From the NCBI RefSeq assembly GCF_005280205.1, contig NZ_SUND01000002.1, positions 124,001 through 188,000 of the forward strand: 64,000 nt of DNA, read 5' to 3'. The DNA is from Bacillus yapensis. GTDB taxonomy: Bacteria; Bacillota; Bacilli; Bacillales; Cytobacillaceae. The notes under the pieces were generated by a model. The model was not told the origin of the DNA, did no database searches, and was given only the letters and a program-made list of their open reading frames with translations. The position numbers and the translations under genes were made by a program. Positions 18,854 to 27,836 of the stretch are shown in pieces (position 1 is the first letter of the stretch; each line of letters begins with the position of its first letter).

Positions 18854-20092
18854 GTGATAAAGAAATATACATGTCAAAACGGAGTAAGAATTGTACTAGA
18901 AAACATCCCTACTGTTCGTTCTGTTGCAATCGGAGTTTGGATTGGAACAGGTTCACGTAATGAAACACCTGAAAATAATGGGATCTCTCATTTCCTTGAG
19001 CATATGTTCTTTAAAGGAACGAAGACAAGATCAGCCCGTGAAATAGCAGAATCCTTTGACAGCATAGGGGGACAAGTAAATGCCTTCACGTCAAAAGAAT
19101 ATACTTGTTATTACGCGAAAGTTCTCGATAACCATGCTGGTTTCGCATTAGATGTTTTAGCTGATATGTTTTTCAACTCAACTTTTGTTGAAGAAGAATT
19201 AGCCAAGGAAAAGAAAGTTGTCTGTGAAGAGATTAAAATGTATGAAGATACACCAGACGATATTGTTCACGATTTACTAAGCAAAGCAATCTACGAAAAT
19301 CATGCTCTGGGTTATCCAATCTTAGGGACAGAAGAGACGCTTGATACGTTCAATGGAGCAAAATTGAAGGAATATATGCATGATACATACACGCCAGAGA
19401 ATGTTGTTGTCTCCATTGCTGGAAGCATCTCAGATACATTTATTGCTGAAGTCGAGAAGTATTTCGGTAGCTATGAAGGCGGAAAACAAGAACAAGTAGA
19501 TTCGAAACCAACTTTCCATACGAACCGACTAGCTCGTAAAAAGGAAACTGAACAGGCTCATTTATGTATCGGTTATGAAGGACTTCAAGTTGGCCATGAG
19601 GATATTTATAATTTGATTATCCTGAATAATGTCCTTGGTGGAAGCATGAGTTCTCGCTTGTTCCAAGATGTACGTGAACAAAAAGGACTTGCATATTCCG
19701 TATTCTCTTATCATTCCGCTTACCAAGATAGTGGAATTGTTACGATTTATGGAGGCACAGGTGCAAAGCAATTGGATGAATTATATGATACCGTCCAAGA
19801 AACACTCTCTAAGCTTAAAGCTGAAGGAATTACAGCGAAGGAATTGAATAATTGTAAGGAACAGCTTAAGGGAAGCCTAATGCTCAGCCTCGAAAGTACA
19901 AATAGTCGTATGAGTCGTAACGGGAAAAATGAATTAGTCTTAAAACGTCATCGTTCCCTTGACGATATTGTGCTAGAAATTGATAAAGTCACAAAAGAGA
20001 ATGTAGACAAATTAGCAAATAAAATTTTTACAGACCAATTTTCGGTTTCGTTAATTAGTCCAGACGGTGCCCTACCAAAAAATTTAGTATAA
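18854..20092 (+). CDS. mlpA: M16 family zinc metallopeptidase MlpA/YmxG
   Basis: Processing-peptidase-like metalloprotease, 412 aa, with the inverted zinc motif HFLEH at residues 46-50 and the distal glutamate in VCEEIKMYED near residue 126. The second, non-catalytic half carries the usual GLAYSVFSYHSAY segment. In B. subtilis the homologue has been linked to aprE expression. The start GTG at 18854 has AGGAGG 7 nt upstream; the in-frame TTG at 18833 lies ahead of that site. It ends in a strong terminator. Confidence 0.93.
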   Translation: MIKKYTCQNGVRIVLENIPTVRSVAIGVWIGTGSRNETPENNGISHFLEHMFFKGTKTRSAREIAESFDSIGGQVNAFTSKEYTCYYAKVLDNHAGFALDVLADMFFNSTFVEEELAKEKKVVCEEIKMYEDTPDDIVHDLLSKAIYENHALGYPILGTEETLDTFNGAKLKEYMHDTYTPENVVVSIAGSISDTFIAEVEKYFGSYEGGKQEQVDSKPTFHTNRLARKKETEQAHLCIGYEGLQVGHEDIYNLIILNNVLGGSMSSRLFQDVREQKGLAYSVFSYHSAYQDSGIVTIYGGTGAKQLDELYDTVQETLSKLKAEGITAKELNNCKEQLKGSLMLSLESTNSRMSRNGKNELVLKRHRSLDDIVLEIDKVTKENVDKLANKIFTDQFSVSLISPDGALPKNLV

Positions 20093-20099
20093 ACAACTC

Positions 20100-20135
20100 C
20101 CCAGCAAGGTGTGCTACTTTGCTGGGTGTTTTTTT
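20100..20135 (+). terminator. Terminator after mlpA
   Basis: 11-bp stem CCCAGCAAGGT/ACTTTGCTGGG (one G-U) with loop GTGCT, followed by TG and a run of seven T. Confidence 0.92.
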
Positions 20136-20210
20136 AAAAAAGAGCTTATTCTAAAATCTCTTATTCCTCGATACATATATAAAGAGAGGGATTGAAAGGA
20201 GATTTATCTG

Positions 20211-20456
20211 ATGAGACTAAGCGAACTAAGTGGAAAAGAAATTGTCGACGTCAAGAAGGCGGAGCGCCTAGGAGTTCTGGGCCAAACCGACTTAGAAATT
20301 GATGAAAGAAGCGGTCAAATAAGAGCATTACTCATTCCATCATTAAAATGGTTTGGTTTTAAACGCCAAGGCGGAGAAGTGAGAGTTCCATGGCGGCATA
20401 TCAAAAAAATCGGAAACGACATGATCATCATCGACATCCCCGACGACGAGGATTGA
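20211..20456 (+). CDS. ymxH: YlmC/YmxH family PRC-barrel sporulation-associated protein
   Basis: 81-aa protein of the PRC-barrel family (YlmC/YmxH). The opening MRLSELSGKEIVDV and RLGVLGQTDLEIDE are typical. Family members are found in spore formers and often produced during sporulation; the molecular role is unknown. ATG at 20211 follows GAAAGGAGA. The stop codon lies inside the terminator stem. It is separated from dpaA by about 250 nt. Confidence 0.88.
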   Translation: MRLSELSGKEIVDVKKAERLGVLGQTDLEIDERSGQIRALLIPSLKWFGFKRQGGEVRVPWRHIKKIGNDMIIIDIPDDED

Positions 20457-20480
20457 CTTTTAAGTCAGTCCTCTTTTTTA
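20448..20480 (+). terminator. Terminator overlapping the ymxH stop
   Basis: Stem GAGGATTGACT/AGTCAGTCCTC (one G-U) with loop TTTA and a run of T. The ymxH stop codon is inside the 5' arm. Confidence 0.9.
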
Positions 20481-20551
20481 TTGGCTAAAAAAGGAACACT
20501 TTTGAAATTGCGTATTCCTTAACCAAATTTGACTGATTTAGTCGGATAACT

Positions 20552-20580
20552 CACCGATCGCAAATTTCGAACATATGATG
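20552..20580 (+). promoter_or_regulatory. Putative sigma-K promoter of dpaAB
   Basis: CACC at 20552-20555, 16-nt spacer, and CATATGATG at 20572-20580. This matches the sigma-K pattern (-35 MACM, -10 CATAnnnTA with a final G instead of A). In B. subtilis dpaAB (spoVFA/B) is expressed in the mother cell under sigma-K, so the location fits. Confidence 0.5.
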
Positions 20581-20708
20581 TTGGAGTAGTTCGCAATATG
20601 CTTTTTTTAACAATTCATAATGAGTAACTGGAAAAGGCAATCACTCTAAAACATTATGAATGTTTCTCTCCTAATTTAGGATTCCTTAAAAAAGAAGGTG
20701 GATGTTTT

Positions 20709-21602
20709 ATGCTGACAGGATTGCATTTAGCAGTCATCGGTGGTGATGCAAGACAGCTAGAAATTATCCGTAGACTTACTGAACTCGATGCAAAACTCTC
20801 CTTAATCGGTTTTGAACAACTTGATCATGCTTTCTCTGGAGCAGTCAAAGAAAAAATCGATGAGACAGATTTCTCCACAATCGATGCGATTATTTTACCA
20901 GTAGCCGGAACAAGTTTAGAGGGTCAGGTAGAAACGATTTTTTCAAATGAAAAGGTGTATCTAACAGAAGACATCTTACTCGATACGCCATCCCATTGCA
21001 CAATATATTCTGGAATAACGAATGCTTATCTAGATGGAGTCACCAAAAAAGCAGACCGCCGACTCGTTCAGCTGTTTCAAAGAGATGATGTCGCCATTTA
21101 CAACTCAATTCCTACCGTAGAAGGAACCATCATGATGGCGATTCAACACACTGATTTTACCATTCATGGTTCAAACATCATTGTTCTCGGTCTCGGAAGA
21201 GTTGGTATGACTGTTGCTAGAATATTTGATGCTTTAGGTGCTCATGTAAAGGTCGGGGCAAGAAAAACGGAACATATAGCGAGAATAACGGAAATGTCGC
21301 TCACTCCTTTTCATTTAAAAAACCTCGATGAACATGTAAAAGACGTTGATATTTGTATAAATACGATTCCTCATTTGATCGTTACAGCATCCGTCATATC
21401 GAAAATGCCTTCCCACACGTTAATTATCGACATAGCCTCTAAACCAGGTGGTACAGACTTCCGCTATGCCGAAAAAAGGGGAATTAAGGCTTTGCTTGCA
21501 CCAAGCTTGCCTGGGATCGTAGCTCCTAAAACAGCAGGTCAAATATTGGCGAACGTTCTTTCACAAGTATTAAACGAGGACTTACAATCACGAAAGGGGT
21601 AA
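20709..21602 (+). CDS. dpaA: Dipicolinate synthase subunit A
   Basis: Together with DpaB makes dipicolinic acid from dihydrodipicolinate in the mother cell during late sporulation; the product is taken into the spore core with calcium. 297 aa with a C-terminal NAD(P)-binding Rossmann domain carrying VLGLGRVGMTVA near residue 158. ATG at 20709 follows GAAGGTGG. dpaB starts 5 nt after its stop, forming a two-gene operon behind a sigma-K-like promoter. The neighbouring asd-dapG-dapA genes supply the precursor. Confidence 0.96.
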   Translation: MLTGLHLAVIGGDARQLEIIRRLTELDAKLSLIGFEQLDHAFSGAVKEKIDETDFSTIDAIILPVAGTSLEGQVETIFSNEKVYLTEDILLDTPSHCTIYSGITNAYLDGVTKKADRRLVQLFQRDDVAIYNSIPTVEGTIMMAIQHTDFTIHGSNIIVLGLGRVGMTVARIFDALGAHVKVGARKTEHIARITEMSLTPFHLKNLDEHVKDVDICINTIPHLIVTASVISKMPSHTLIIDIASKPGGTDFRYAEKRGIKALLAPSLPGIVAPKTAGQILANVLSQVLNEDLQSRKG

Positions 21603-21607
21603 GCAAC

Positions 21608-22207
21608 ATGAGCTTAAATGGAAAAAGAATCGGTTTTGGGTTAACAGGATCCCATTGCACTTACGATGCGGTTTTTCCGGAAATTGAAAAATTGGTAAAT
21701 GCAGGGGCTGAAGTGTTGCCTGTTGTAACCTTTACTGTTAAAAATACAGAAACCCGCTTTGGAAAAGGGGAGGATTGGGTTCAAAGGATTGAAGATATTA
21801 CAGGGAACAAAGTCATCGATTCGATTGTCAAAGCTGAGCCGTTGGGACCAAAAATTCCATTAGATTGTATGGTGATTGCACCGCTGACTGGAAATTCTAT
21901 GAGTAAATTCGCCAATGCGATGACAGACAGTCCCGTTCTTATGGCCGCAAAGGCTACATTACGCAATCGAAATCCAGTTGTCCTAGGCATCTCAACGAAC
22001 GACGCGCTAGGATTAAATGGTGTGAATCTTATGAGACTAATGGCCACAAAGAATATTTATTTTGTTCCTTATGGTCAAGATGACCCCGTCAATAAACCCA
22101 ATTCATTGGTAGCCCGTATGTCTTTAGTATCGGAAACGATCGAAGCAGCGATAAATGGAGAACAATTACAGCCAGTACTAGTAGAAAAGTATAAAGATCT
22201 AAACTAA
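21608..22207 (+). CDS. dpaB: Dipicolinate synthase subunit B
   Basis: Flavoprotein-like subunit of dipicolinate synthase, 199 aa, member of the flavin-binding HFCD family. The opening GKRIGFGLTGSHCTYD and the segments PLTGNSMSKFANAMTDSPV and GISTNDALGLNG are characteristic. ATG at 21608 follows AAAGGGG. It is required with DpaA for DPA synthesis; both act in the mother cell. No clear terminator follows; a short non-U-tailed hairpin (CTTAAT/ATTAAG) is present at about 22236-22253. Confidence 0.96.
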   Translation: MSLNGKRIGFGLTGSHCTYDAVFPEIEKLVNAGAEVLPVVTFTVKNTETRFGKGEDWVQRIEDITGNKVIDSIVKAEPLGPKIPLDCMVIAPLTGNSMSKFANAMTDSPVLMAAKATLRNRNPVVLGISTNDALGLNGVNLMRLMATKNIYFVPYGQDDPVNKPNSLVARMSLVSETIEAAINGEQLQPVLVEKYKDLN

Positions 22208-22613
22208 AGTAGCATTCCTAACATAGATGTTAAATCTTAATGCCGATATTAAGGCAGTGAAATACTTTTTAGCTCTACCCATGTAAATTGTAAGCTCTTT
22301 TCTCTTTATTTAAGACTTTGTCCCTTTGAAAATAAGCCTAATTCCATATATGTTAGAACCTAAAGCATCACTTTTTGAGAAAAGAGCTATTACTAGTAGC
22401 AAAAATTTATTTCTTTAAAGTATGAATATGATAAAATAGATGGTATCATTGAATAAATTTCATGATGCTTGAAGATTTAGTCAAACTTTTTACATTGCGA
22501 AATTGACTCTATTTTAATTATTTCTAAGAAGAGGGAAATGGTTCATTAACTCTCCCTCTCTTAGAGTTAAACTTACAATCAGATATTGAAGTGTATGGAA
22601 GGGGAAACATTTG
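22208..22613. other. dpaB-asd intergenic region
   Basis: About 400 AT-rich bases without a gene. It holds a small hairpin near 22236-22253 and one copy of the 94-96-nt inverted-repeat element (22293-22388). Several weak -10-like sequences (for example TATGAT in the AT-rich stretch after the element) could serve asd, but none has a good -35 box. I see no lysine riboswitch-like sequence. Confidence 0.5.
22293..22388. repeat. Inverted-repeat element, copy 1
   Basis: Ends are perfect 12-bp inverted repeats AGCTCTTTTCTC / GAGAAAAGAGCT enclosing 72 nt. The left 28 nt (AAGCTCTTTTCTCTTTA then TTTAAGACT) recur almost unchanged in copy 2 at 55775; the interior does not. This is the form of a small non-coding repeat (MITE-like) or a conserved RNA hairpin with a variable loop. 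No clear target duplication is seen. Confidence 0.6.
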
Positions 22614-23663
22614 ATGGCAGAAAGAAAAGCATTTCATGTAGCAGTAGTTGGAGCAACAGGCGCAGTAGGGCAGCAAATGCTCAAAACGCTTGAAGATAGG
22701 AATTTCCCTATTTCTAAATTGACTGTTTTATCTTCAGCCCGTTCAGCTGGAAAGGCAGTCCTTTTTAACGGACAAGAGCATATTGTCCAAGAAGCAACTC
22801 CAGACAGCTTTGAAGGAGTAGACATTGCTCTATTCAGTGCTGGAGGAAATGTATCGAAGGAATTAGCGCCTGAAGCTGTAAAGAGAGGTGCCATTGTCGT
22901 TGATAATACGAGTGCATTCCGTATGGATGAAAATACTCCACTTGTTGTTCCTGAAGTAAATGAAGGAGATCTTCATCTTCATAATGGAATTATTGCAAAT
23001 CCAAATTGCTCAACGATTCAAATGGTAGTAGCCCTACAACCTATTTTTGAAAAATACGGGCTAAATAAGGTGATTGTGTCAACTTATCAGGCTGTTTCAG
23101 GCTCTGGTACTCAAGCGGTTGAAGAACTGTACGAGCAAACAAAAGCGATCATCAATGAAGAGAGTTATGAACCGAAAATTCTTCCGGTAAAATCAGACAA
23201 AAAACATTATCAAATTGCATTTAATGCGATTCCACAGATTGATAAGTTTGAAGCGAATGGTTATACATTTGAAGAAATGAAAATGATAAATGAAACAAAG
23301 AAAATCATGCATTTACCTGAGTTAAAGGTCGCTGCTACCTGTGTACGTCTACCAGTTGCTACTGGGCACTCTGAATCTGTTTATTTTGAAGTGGAACAGG
23401 ATGGAGCAACAGTAGCGGATATTAAAGCATTGTTAAAGGATGCACCAGGTGTAGTCCTACAGGATGATCCAGACAATCAAATCTATCCAATGCCAGCTGA
23501 TTGCGTTGGAAAAAATGATGTGTTTGTCGGAAGAATTCGCCAAGACTTAGACGAAGTAAAAGGATTCCACATGTGGGTGGTATCAGATAACCTTCTCAAG
23601 GGTGCAGCATGGAACTCTGTTCAAATTGCTGAGAGCTTAATAAAGATTGGACTAGTTAAATAA
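22614..23663 (+). CDS. asd: Aspartate-semialdehyde dehydrogenase
   Basis: Reduces L-aspartyl-4-phosphate to aspartate semialdehyde with NADPH, the branch point to lysine/DAP/DPA and to threonine and methionine. NADP-binding motif GATGAVG at residues 13-19; catalytic cysteine C132 in NPNCST. 349 aa. Start ATG at 22614 is 9 nt after GAAGGGG; the in-frame TTG one codon earlier is less likely. It heads asd-dapG-dapA, directly behind the dipicolinate genes. Confidence 0.97.
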   Translation: MAERKAFHVAVVGATGAVGQQMLKTLEDRNFPISKLTVLSSARSAGKAVLFNGQEHIVQEATPDSFEGVDIALFSAGGNVSKELAPEAVKRGAIVVDNTSAFRMDENTPLVVPEVNEGDLHLHNGIIANPNCSTIQMVVALQPIFEKYGLNKVIVSTYQAVSGSGTQAVEELYEQTKAIINEESYEPKILPVKSDKKHYQIAFNAIPQIDKFEANGYTFEEMKMINETKKIMHLPELKVAATCVRLPVATGHSESVYFEVEQDGATVADIKALLKDAPGVVLQDDPDNQIYPMPADCVGKNDVFVGRIRQDLDEVKGFHMWVVSDNLLKGAAWNSVQIAESLIKIGLVK

Positions 23664-23719
23664 TTTGCTTCATTTGAAATTAGACATCATGAGGTTTTCT
23701 TAATAATTGAGGTGTTACG

Positions 23720-24964
23720 ATGAAAATAATCGTTCAAAAATTTGGAGGAACATCTGTAAAGGATGAAGGAGCTCGAGAATATGCGAAAAAACATATTCAA
23801 AAAGCATTATCTGATGGCTACAAAGTTGTTGTAGTTGTATCAGCCATGGGACGAAGTGGTGATCCATATGCAACGGATACTCTCTTATCCTTAATAGGTG
23901 GCTCTAAAACAAAAGTAACAAAGCGAGAGCAGGATTTATTGCTTTCTGTCGGTGAAGCTATTTCTAGTGTAGTTTTTACAAATATGCTATTAGATAATGG
24001 TGTAAATGCTACTTCACTTACTGGAGCACAGGCAGGATTTAGAACAAGTGCAGATCATACCAATGCAAAAATCATCAAAATGGAATGTGATCGTATCATT
24101 GAAGAATTTAAAGAATATGATGTTGTTGTGGTTGCTGGTTTCCAAGGTGCAGCCAAAAATGGCGATACGACGACCATTGGTAGAGGTGGAAGTGACACAT
24201 CAGCAGCTGCATTAGGTGCAGCACTTCAAGCAGAATGGGTCGACATTTTTACGGATGTAGAGGGCATTATGACTGCGGATCCAAGGATTGCGGAAAATGC
24301 TAGACCATTAACGGTGGTAACGTATAACGAAGTTTGTAACTTGGCTTATCAAGGTGCAAAAGTGATTCATCCACGAGCCGTTGAAATTGCGATGCAATCG
24401 AAAATTCCGATTAGAATTCGCTCAACATATACGGACAATCCGGGGACTTTGGTTACTTCGATCAGTAGAAACAACCATGGTAGTGATATTAAAGAGCGAA
24501 CAGTAACAGGGATTGCCCATCTTGCCCCGGTTACGCAAATCAAGGTTTTTGCTAAAAAAGGCCAATACAATCTGCAAACAGAAGTTTTCAAGTCAATGGC
24601 AAATGAAAAAATCAGTGTAGATTTTATCAATATTTCTCCTAATGGTGTTGTGTATACCGTTACAGATGAGATGAGCGATAAAGCAGAAAAGATACTAACT
24701 GACTTAGGCTACGAACCTGAATTGGAAAGAAATTGTGCGAAGGTTTCCGTTGTTGGAGCCGGAATCGCGGGCGTTCCTGGAATTACAGCAAAAATTGTAT
24801 CAGCATTATCTGAAAAAGGAATTCGTATTCTACAATCTGCAGATAGTCACACGACCATTTGGGTATTGGTGAAGGAAGATGATCTTGTAACGGCTGTGAA
24901 TGCCCTACATGACGCTTTTCAACTTGAGAATGACACCTTCGAATATGAACGGATGGAAAATTAA
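23720..24964 (+). CDS. dapG: Aspartate kinase I
   Basis: Phosphorylates L-aspartate, the first step of the aspartate family pathway. The N-terminal kinase domain begins KFGGTSVKD and carries the nucleotide-binding GRGGSDTSAAALGAAL segment near 155-170. Two C-terminal ACT domains (about 270-400) are for allosteric control; DapG in B. subtilis is inhibited by diaminopimelate. 414 aa. ATG at 23720 follows TTGAGGTG. It lies 56 nt after asd and probably shares its transcript. Confidence 0.96.
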   Translation: MKIIVQKFGGTSVKDEGAREYAKKHIQKALSDGYKVVVVVSAMGRSGDPYATDTLLSLIGGSKTKVTKREQDLLLSVGEAISSVVFTNMLLDNGVNATSLTGAQAGFRTSADHTNAKIIKMECDRIIEEFKEYDVVVVAGFQGAAKNGDTTTIGRGGSDTSAAALGAALQAEWVDIFTDVEGIMTADPRIAENARPLTVVTYNEVCNLAYQGAKVIHPRAVEIAMQSKIPIRIRSTYTDNPGTLVTSISRNNHGSDIKERTVTGIAHLAPVTQIKVFAKKGQYNLQTEVFKSMANEKISVDFINISPNGVVYTVTDEMSDKAEKILTDLGYEPELERNCAKVSVVGAGIAGVPGITAKIVSALSEKGIRILQSADSHTTIWVLVKEDDLVTAVNALHDAFQLENDTFEYERMEN

Positions 24965-24975
24965 TAAAGAGAAAG

Positions 24976-25005
24976 GGTAGTCTTTTTGAGTTCGAAAAGG
25001 CTACC
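24976..25005 (+). promoter_or_regulatory. Hairpin between dapG and dapA
   Basis: 11-bp stem GGTAGTCTTTT/AAAAGGCTACC (one G-U) around an 8-nt loop, without a T run. Probably an RNA stability or processing element in the operon rather than a terminator. Confidence 0.5.
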
Positions 25006-25041
25006 TATAAAAAGGTTAAATGTACTCAAGGGAGTGTAAAT

Positions 25042-25917
25042 ATGGCTTTATTTGGTAGAGTTTCGACGGCAATGGTAACCCCTTTTGATAATAAAGGGCA
25101 TATCGATTTTGCAAAAACGACTCAATTAATCAAATATTTAATTGAAAATGGTACCGAATCATTAGTAGTTGCGGGTACAACAGGTGAATCGCCAACGTTA
25201 ACGAAGGAAGAAAAGATTGCTCTTTTTCAGCATGTCGTAAAGGTTGTAGATAAGCGTATTCCGGTTATTGCAGGTACAGGCAGCAACAATACCTATGCAT
25301 CTATCGAGCTAACAAAGAAGGCAGAGCAGCTTGGAGTAGATGGGATTATGGTGGTTGGGCCATATTATAATAAGCCAAATCAAGAGGGACTTTATCAGCA
25401 TTTTAAAGCAATTGCGGAAAGTACGACATTGCCTGTAATGGTGTATAATATTCCTAGTCGCTCTGTTGTAAATATTTCACCAGAAACGATCATTCGTTTA
25501 TCAAAGATCCCGAACATTGTAGCCGTAAAGGAAGCAAGTGGAGATTTGAGCGCGATGACGAACATCATTTCGAATACAGATGATGATTTTTACTTATATA
25601 GCGGTGACGATAGTCTTGCGTTACCAGTTCTATCGATTGGTGGAGCAGGGGTAATTTCCGTTGCATCCCACATTATCGGGAATGAATTGCAAGAGATGGT
25701 TCAAGCATTTTTAGATGGTGACACGAAGCGCGCAGCTAAACTCCATCAAGAGTTATTACCAACAATGGTAGAACTCTTTAAAGCACCGAACCCAGTTCCG
25801 GTTAAAACGGCTCTACAATTAAAAGGGTTGAATGTTGGCTCCGTTCGTTTGCCACTTGTTCCTCTGACAGAAGCAGAGAGAAACAATTTAATTGCTTTAA
25901 TTAATGTAGAAAAATAA
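25042..25917 (+). CDS. dapA: 4-hydroxy-tetrahydrodipicolinate synthase
   Basis: Condenses pyruvate with aspartate semialdehyde, committing carbon to diaminopimelate, lysine and dipicolinate. TIM-barrel of 291 aa. The active-site tyrosine is Y135 (MVYNIPSRS) and the Schiff-base lysine is K163 (VAVKEASGD); the GTTGESPTL loop lies near residues 43-51. ATG at 25042 has AAGGGAGTG upstream. It ends the operon at a clear terminator. Confidence 0.97.
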   Translation: MALFGRVSTAMVTPFDNKGHIDFAKTTQLIKYLIENGTESLVVAGTTGESPTLTKEEKIALFQHVVKVVDKRIPVIAGTGSNNTYASIELTKKAEQLGVDGIMVVGPYYNKPNQEGLYQHFKAIAESTTLPVMVYNIPSRSVVNISPETIIRLSKIPNIVAVKEASGDLSAMTNIISNTDDDFYLYSGDDSLALPVLSIGGAGVISVASHIIGNELQEMVQAFLDGDTKRAAKLHQELLPTMVELFKAPNPVPVKTALQLKGLNVGSVRLPLVPLTEAERNNLIALINVEK

Positions 25918-25924
25918 TGCTCAG

Positions 25925-25953
25925 AAACGGCTTGAAAAACTCAGGCCGTTTTT
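25925..25953 (+). terminator. Terminator after dapA
   Basis: 11-bp stem AAACGGCTTGA/TCAGGCCGTTT (one G-U) with loop AAAAC and a run of five T. Confidence 0.9.
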
Positions 25954-26006
25954 GTGTTTTATTGGACATTCTGAAGGCCTGTAGAAGTTGCTCCTACTTA
26001 ATTTTG

Positions 26007-26036
26007 TTGGAAAGGATTTCTATTTTCAAGTATAAT
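26007..26036 (+). promoter_or_regulatory. Sigma-A promoter of rnjB
   Basis: -35 TTGGAA at 26007-26012, 18-nt spacer and consensus -10 TATAAT at 26031-26036, about 50 nt before the TTG start. Confidence 0.7.
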
Positions 26037-26085
26037 GAGGATAACTGATCCAGCTCGTAATACAACAAGTAGGAGGAAATATAAA

Positions 26086-27753
26086 TTGAACATACGAACG
26101 AATGAAAACATCAAGGTAGTGGCTCTGGGGGGAGTCGGAGAAATCGGGAAAAATATGTACATAGTAGAAGTGGACAATGATTTATTTGTCCTTGATGCTG
26201 GTCTTATGTTACCTGAGAATGAAATGCTCGGTATTGATATTGTTATTCCTGACATAACTTATTTAACGCAAAACAAGGAACGGGTAAAGGGGATATTTTT
26301 AACGCACGGACATGAGGATCATATTGGAGCATTGTCATATGTATTGCGTCAACTTCAAGTGCCGATTTATGGGACGAAACTAACACTTGCATTAGCAAAG
26401 GCCATCATCAAAGAACAGGAGTTTAAAGGGAAAGCGGAGTTTATCGAAATCAATTCTAATACCATGTTAGAGTTTGATGAGGCGAAAGTATCCTTTTTTA
26501 AAACGAACCATAGTATTCCTGATTCTGTTGGGATTGCTATCCATACTTCAAAGGGTGCAGTTGTGTATACAGGCGATTTTAAATTTGACCAGACTGCAAA
26601 TGAGCTTTACAAGCCTGAAATCGGTAAGATGGCTCAATTAGGTGAAGAAGGTGTCTTATGTCTGTTATCTGATAGTACAGACGCTGAAAAACCGGGGTAT
26701 ACTCCATCAGAAGCTGTTGTCATCAGAGAAATGAAAGATGCTTTTTATAATGCAAGAGGAAGAATTATAGCAGCATCCTTTGCTTCGGATTTGAATCGCA
26801 TTCAGCATATTTTTGATGCTGCCTATGAAAGTCGTAGAAAGATTGCGGTTGTAGGCAAAAGCCTGCAAAAGGTTTTTGATATTGCGATTGAACTTGATTA
26901 TTTGTATGTTCATCACGAACTCATTATTCCAATTAATGAGTTAAAGGATTATGCTGATGACGAGCTAGTCATTTTAACGACAGGAATGCAAGGTGAGCCG
27001 ATTGAAGCCTTACAAAAAATGGCGAAAGGCCAACATAAGCAAGTTAATGTTCAAAAAGGCGATACAGTATTAATTGCAGCTTCACCGCTACGTGGTAGAG
27101 AAGTGTTCGTTTTTAAGACGATAGACATGTTAAGTCGAGCTGGAGCAAATGTAATCTCTGGTAGACGCTTAGTGAATACATCTAGCCATGGAAGCCAAGA
27201 AGAACTAAAATTTATGCTCAACTTAATGAATCCTAAATTCTTTATTCCTGTTCATGGAGAGTATAGAATGCTTCGTGCTCACAGTAAGATTGCCAAGGAG
27301 ATTGGCATAACTGATGATCGGATTGCTGTCATTGACAAAGGAGAAGTAGTCGAACTGAATGGGGACCAAATCAAAGTTTCAAGCAAGGTAGCCGCAGGAA
27401 ATGTGCTTGTCGATGGGAATGGTGTTGGAGATGTAGGCAATATCGTTCTACGAGACAGAAAGCTATTGTCACAGGATGGCATTTTAATTGTCGTTGTTAC
27501 TTTGAATAAAGCAGAGAAGAAGGTGTCTGCTGGTCCAGAGATCATTTCTCGTGGCTTTGTCTACGTCCGTGAGTCAGAAGAACTGATGGAAGAATCGGTT
27601 AATCTAGTCCGAGGAATTGTTGAAAAGAATCTACAGAAGGACTTTTTTGATTGGACTACTATTAAGCAAGATATGAGAGACGGCTTGAATCAGTATTTAT
27701 ATGAAAAAACAAAACGCAGACCGATGATCTTACCGATCATTATGGAGGTCTAA
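26086..27753 (+). CDS. rnjB: Ribonuclease J (J2-position) of the beta-CASP family
   Basis: Metallo-beta-lactamase/beta-CASP RNase with endo- and 5'-3' exonuclease family activities, partner of RNase J1 in mRNA turnover. The zinc motif HGHEDH is complete at residues 74-79; further motifs are GDFKFDQT, SSHGSQEEL and PVHGEYRM. 555 aa. The start is TTG at 26086 with AGGAGG 8 nt upstream, not the ATG at 26035. Position before tepA and the C-terminal end PMILPIIMEV point to J2. From memory B. subtilis J2 has a degenerate metal motif, so the intact motif here is notable. Confidence 0.92.
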   Translation: MNIRTNENIKVVALGGVGEIGKNMYIVEVDNDLFVLDAGLMLPENEMLGIDIVIPDITYLTQNKERVKGIFLTHGHEDHIGALSYVLRQLQVPIYGTKLTLALAKAIIKEQEFKGKAEFIEINSNTMLEFDEAKVSFFKTNHSIPDSVGIAIHTSKGAVVYTGDFKFDQTANELYKPEIGKMAQLGEEGVLCLLSDSTDAEKPGYTPSEAVVIREMKDAFYNARGRIIAASFASDLNRIQHIFDAAYESRRKIAVVGKSLQKVFDIAIELDYLYVHHELIIPINELKDYADDELVILTTGMQGEPIEALQKMAKGQHKQVNVQKGDTVLIAASPLRGREVFVFKTIDMLSRAGANVISGRRLVNTSSHGSQEELKFMLNLMNPKFFIPVHGEYRMLRAHSKIAKEIGITDDRIAVIDKGEVVELNGDQIKVSSKVAAGNVLVDGNGVGDVGNIVLRDRKLLSQDGILIVVVTLNKAEKKVSAGPEIISRGFVYVRESEELMEESVNLVRGIVEKNLQKDFFDWTTIKQDMRDGLNQYLYEKTKRRPMILPIIMEV

Positions 27754-27756
27754 TCC

Positions 27757-27781
27757 AAAACGACACTAGTTGTGTCGTTTT
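27757..27781 (+). terminator. First of two near-identical hairpins after rnjB
   Basis: Perfect 10-bp stem AAAACGACAC/GTGTCGTTTT with loop TAGTT and a short T tail. Likely terminator of rnjB. Confidence 0.8.
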
Positions 27782-27836
27782 AGTTTTGTAGTAACAGTCA
27801 ATAATTATAAAACACTTGATCTTATAGGCTGATTCT

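Noticed and set aside
20567-20580. LexA box at CGAACATATGATG before dpaA
   Set aside because: Only the left half fits CGAAC-N4-GTTCG; the right half GATGT does not.
22208-22613. Lysine riboswitch before asd
   Set aside because: I could not find the conserved L-box core sequences or a terminator/antiterminator pair.
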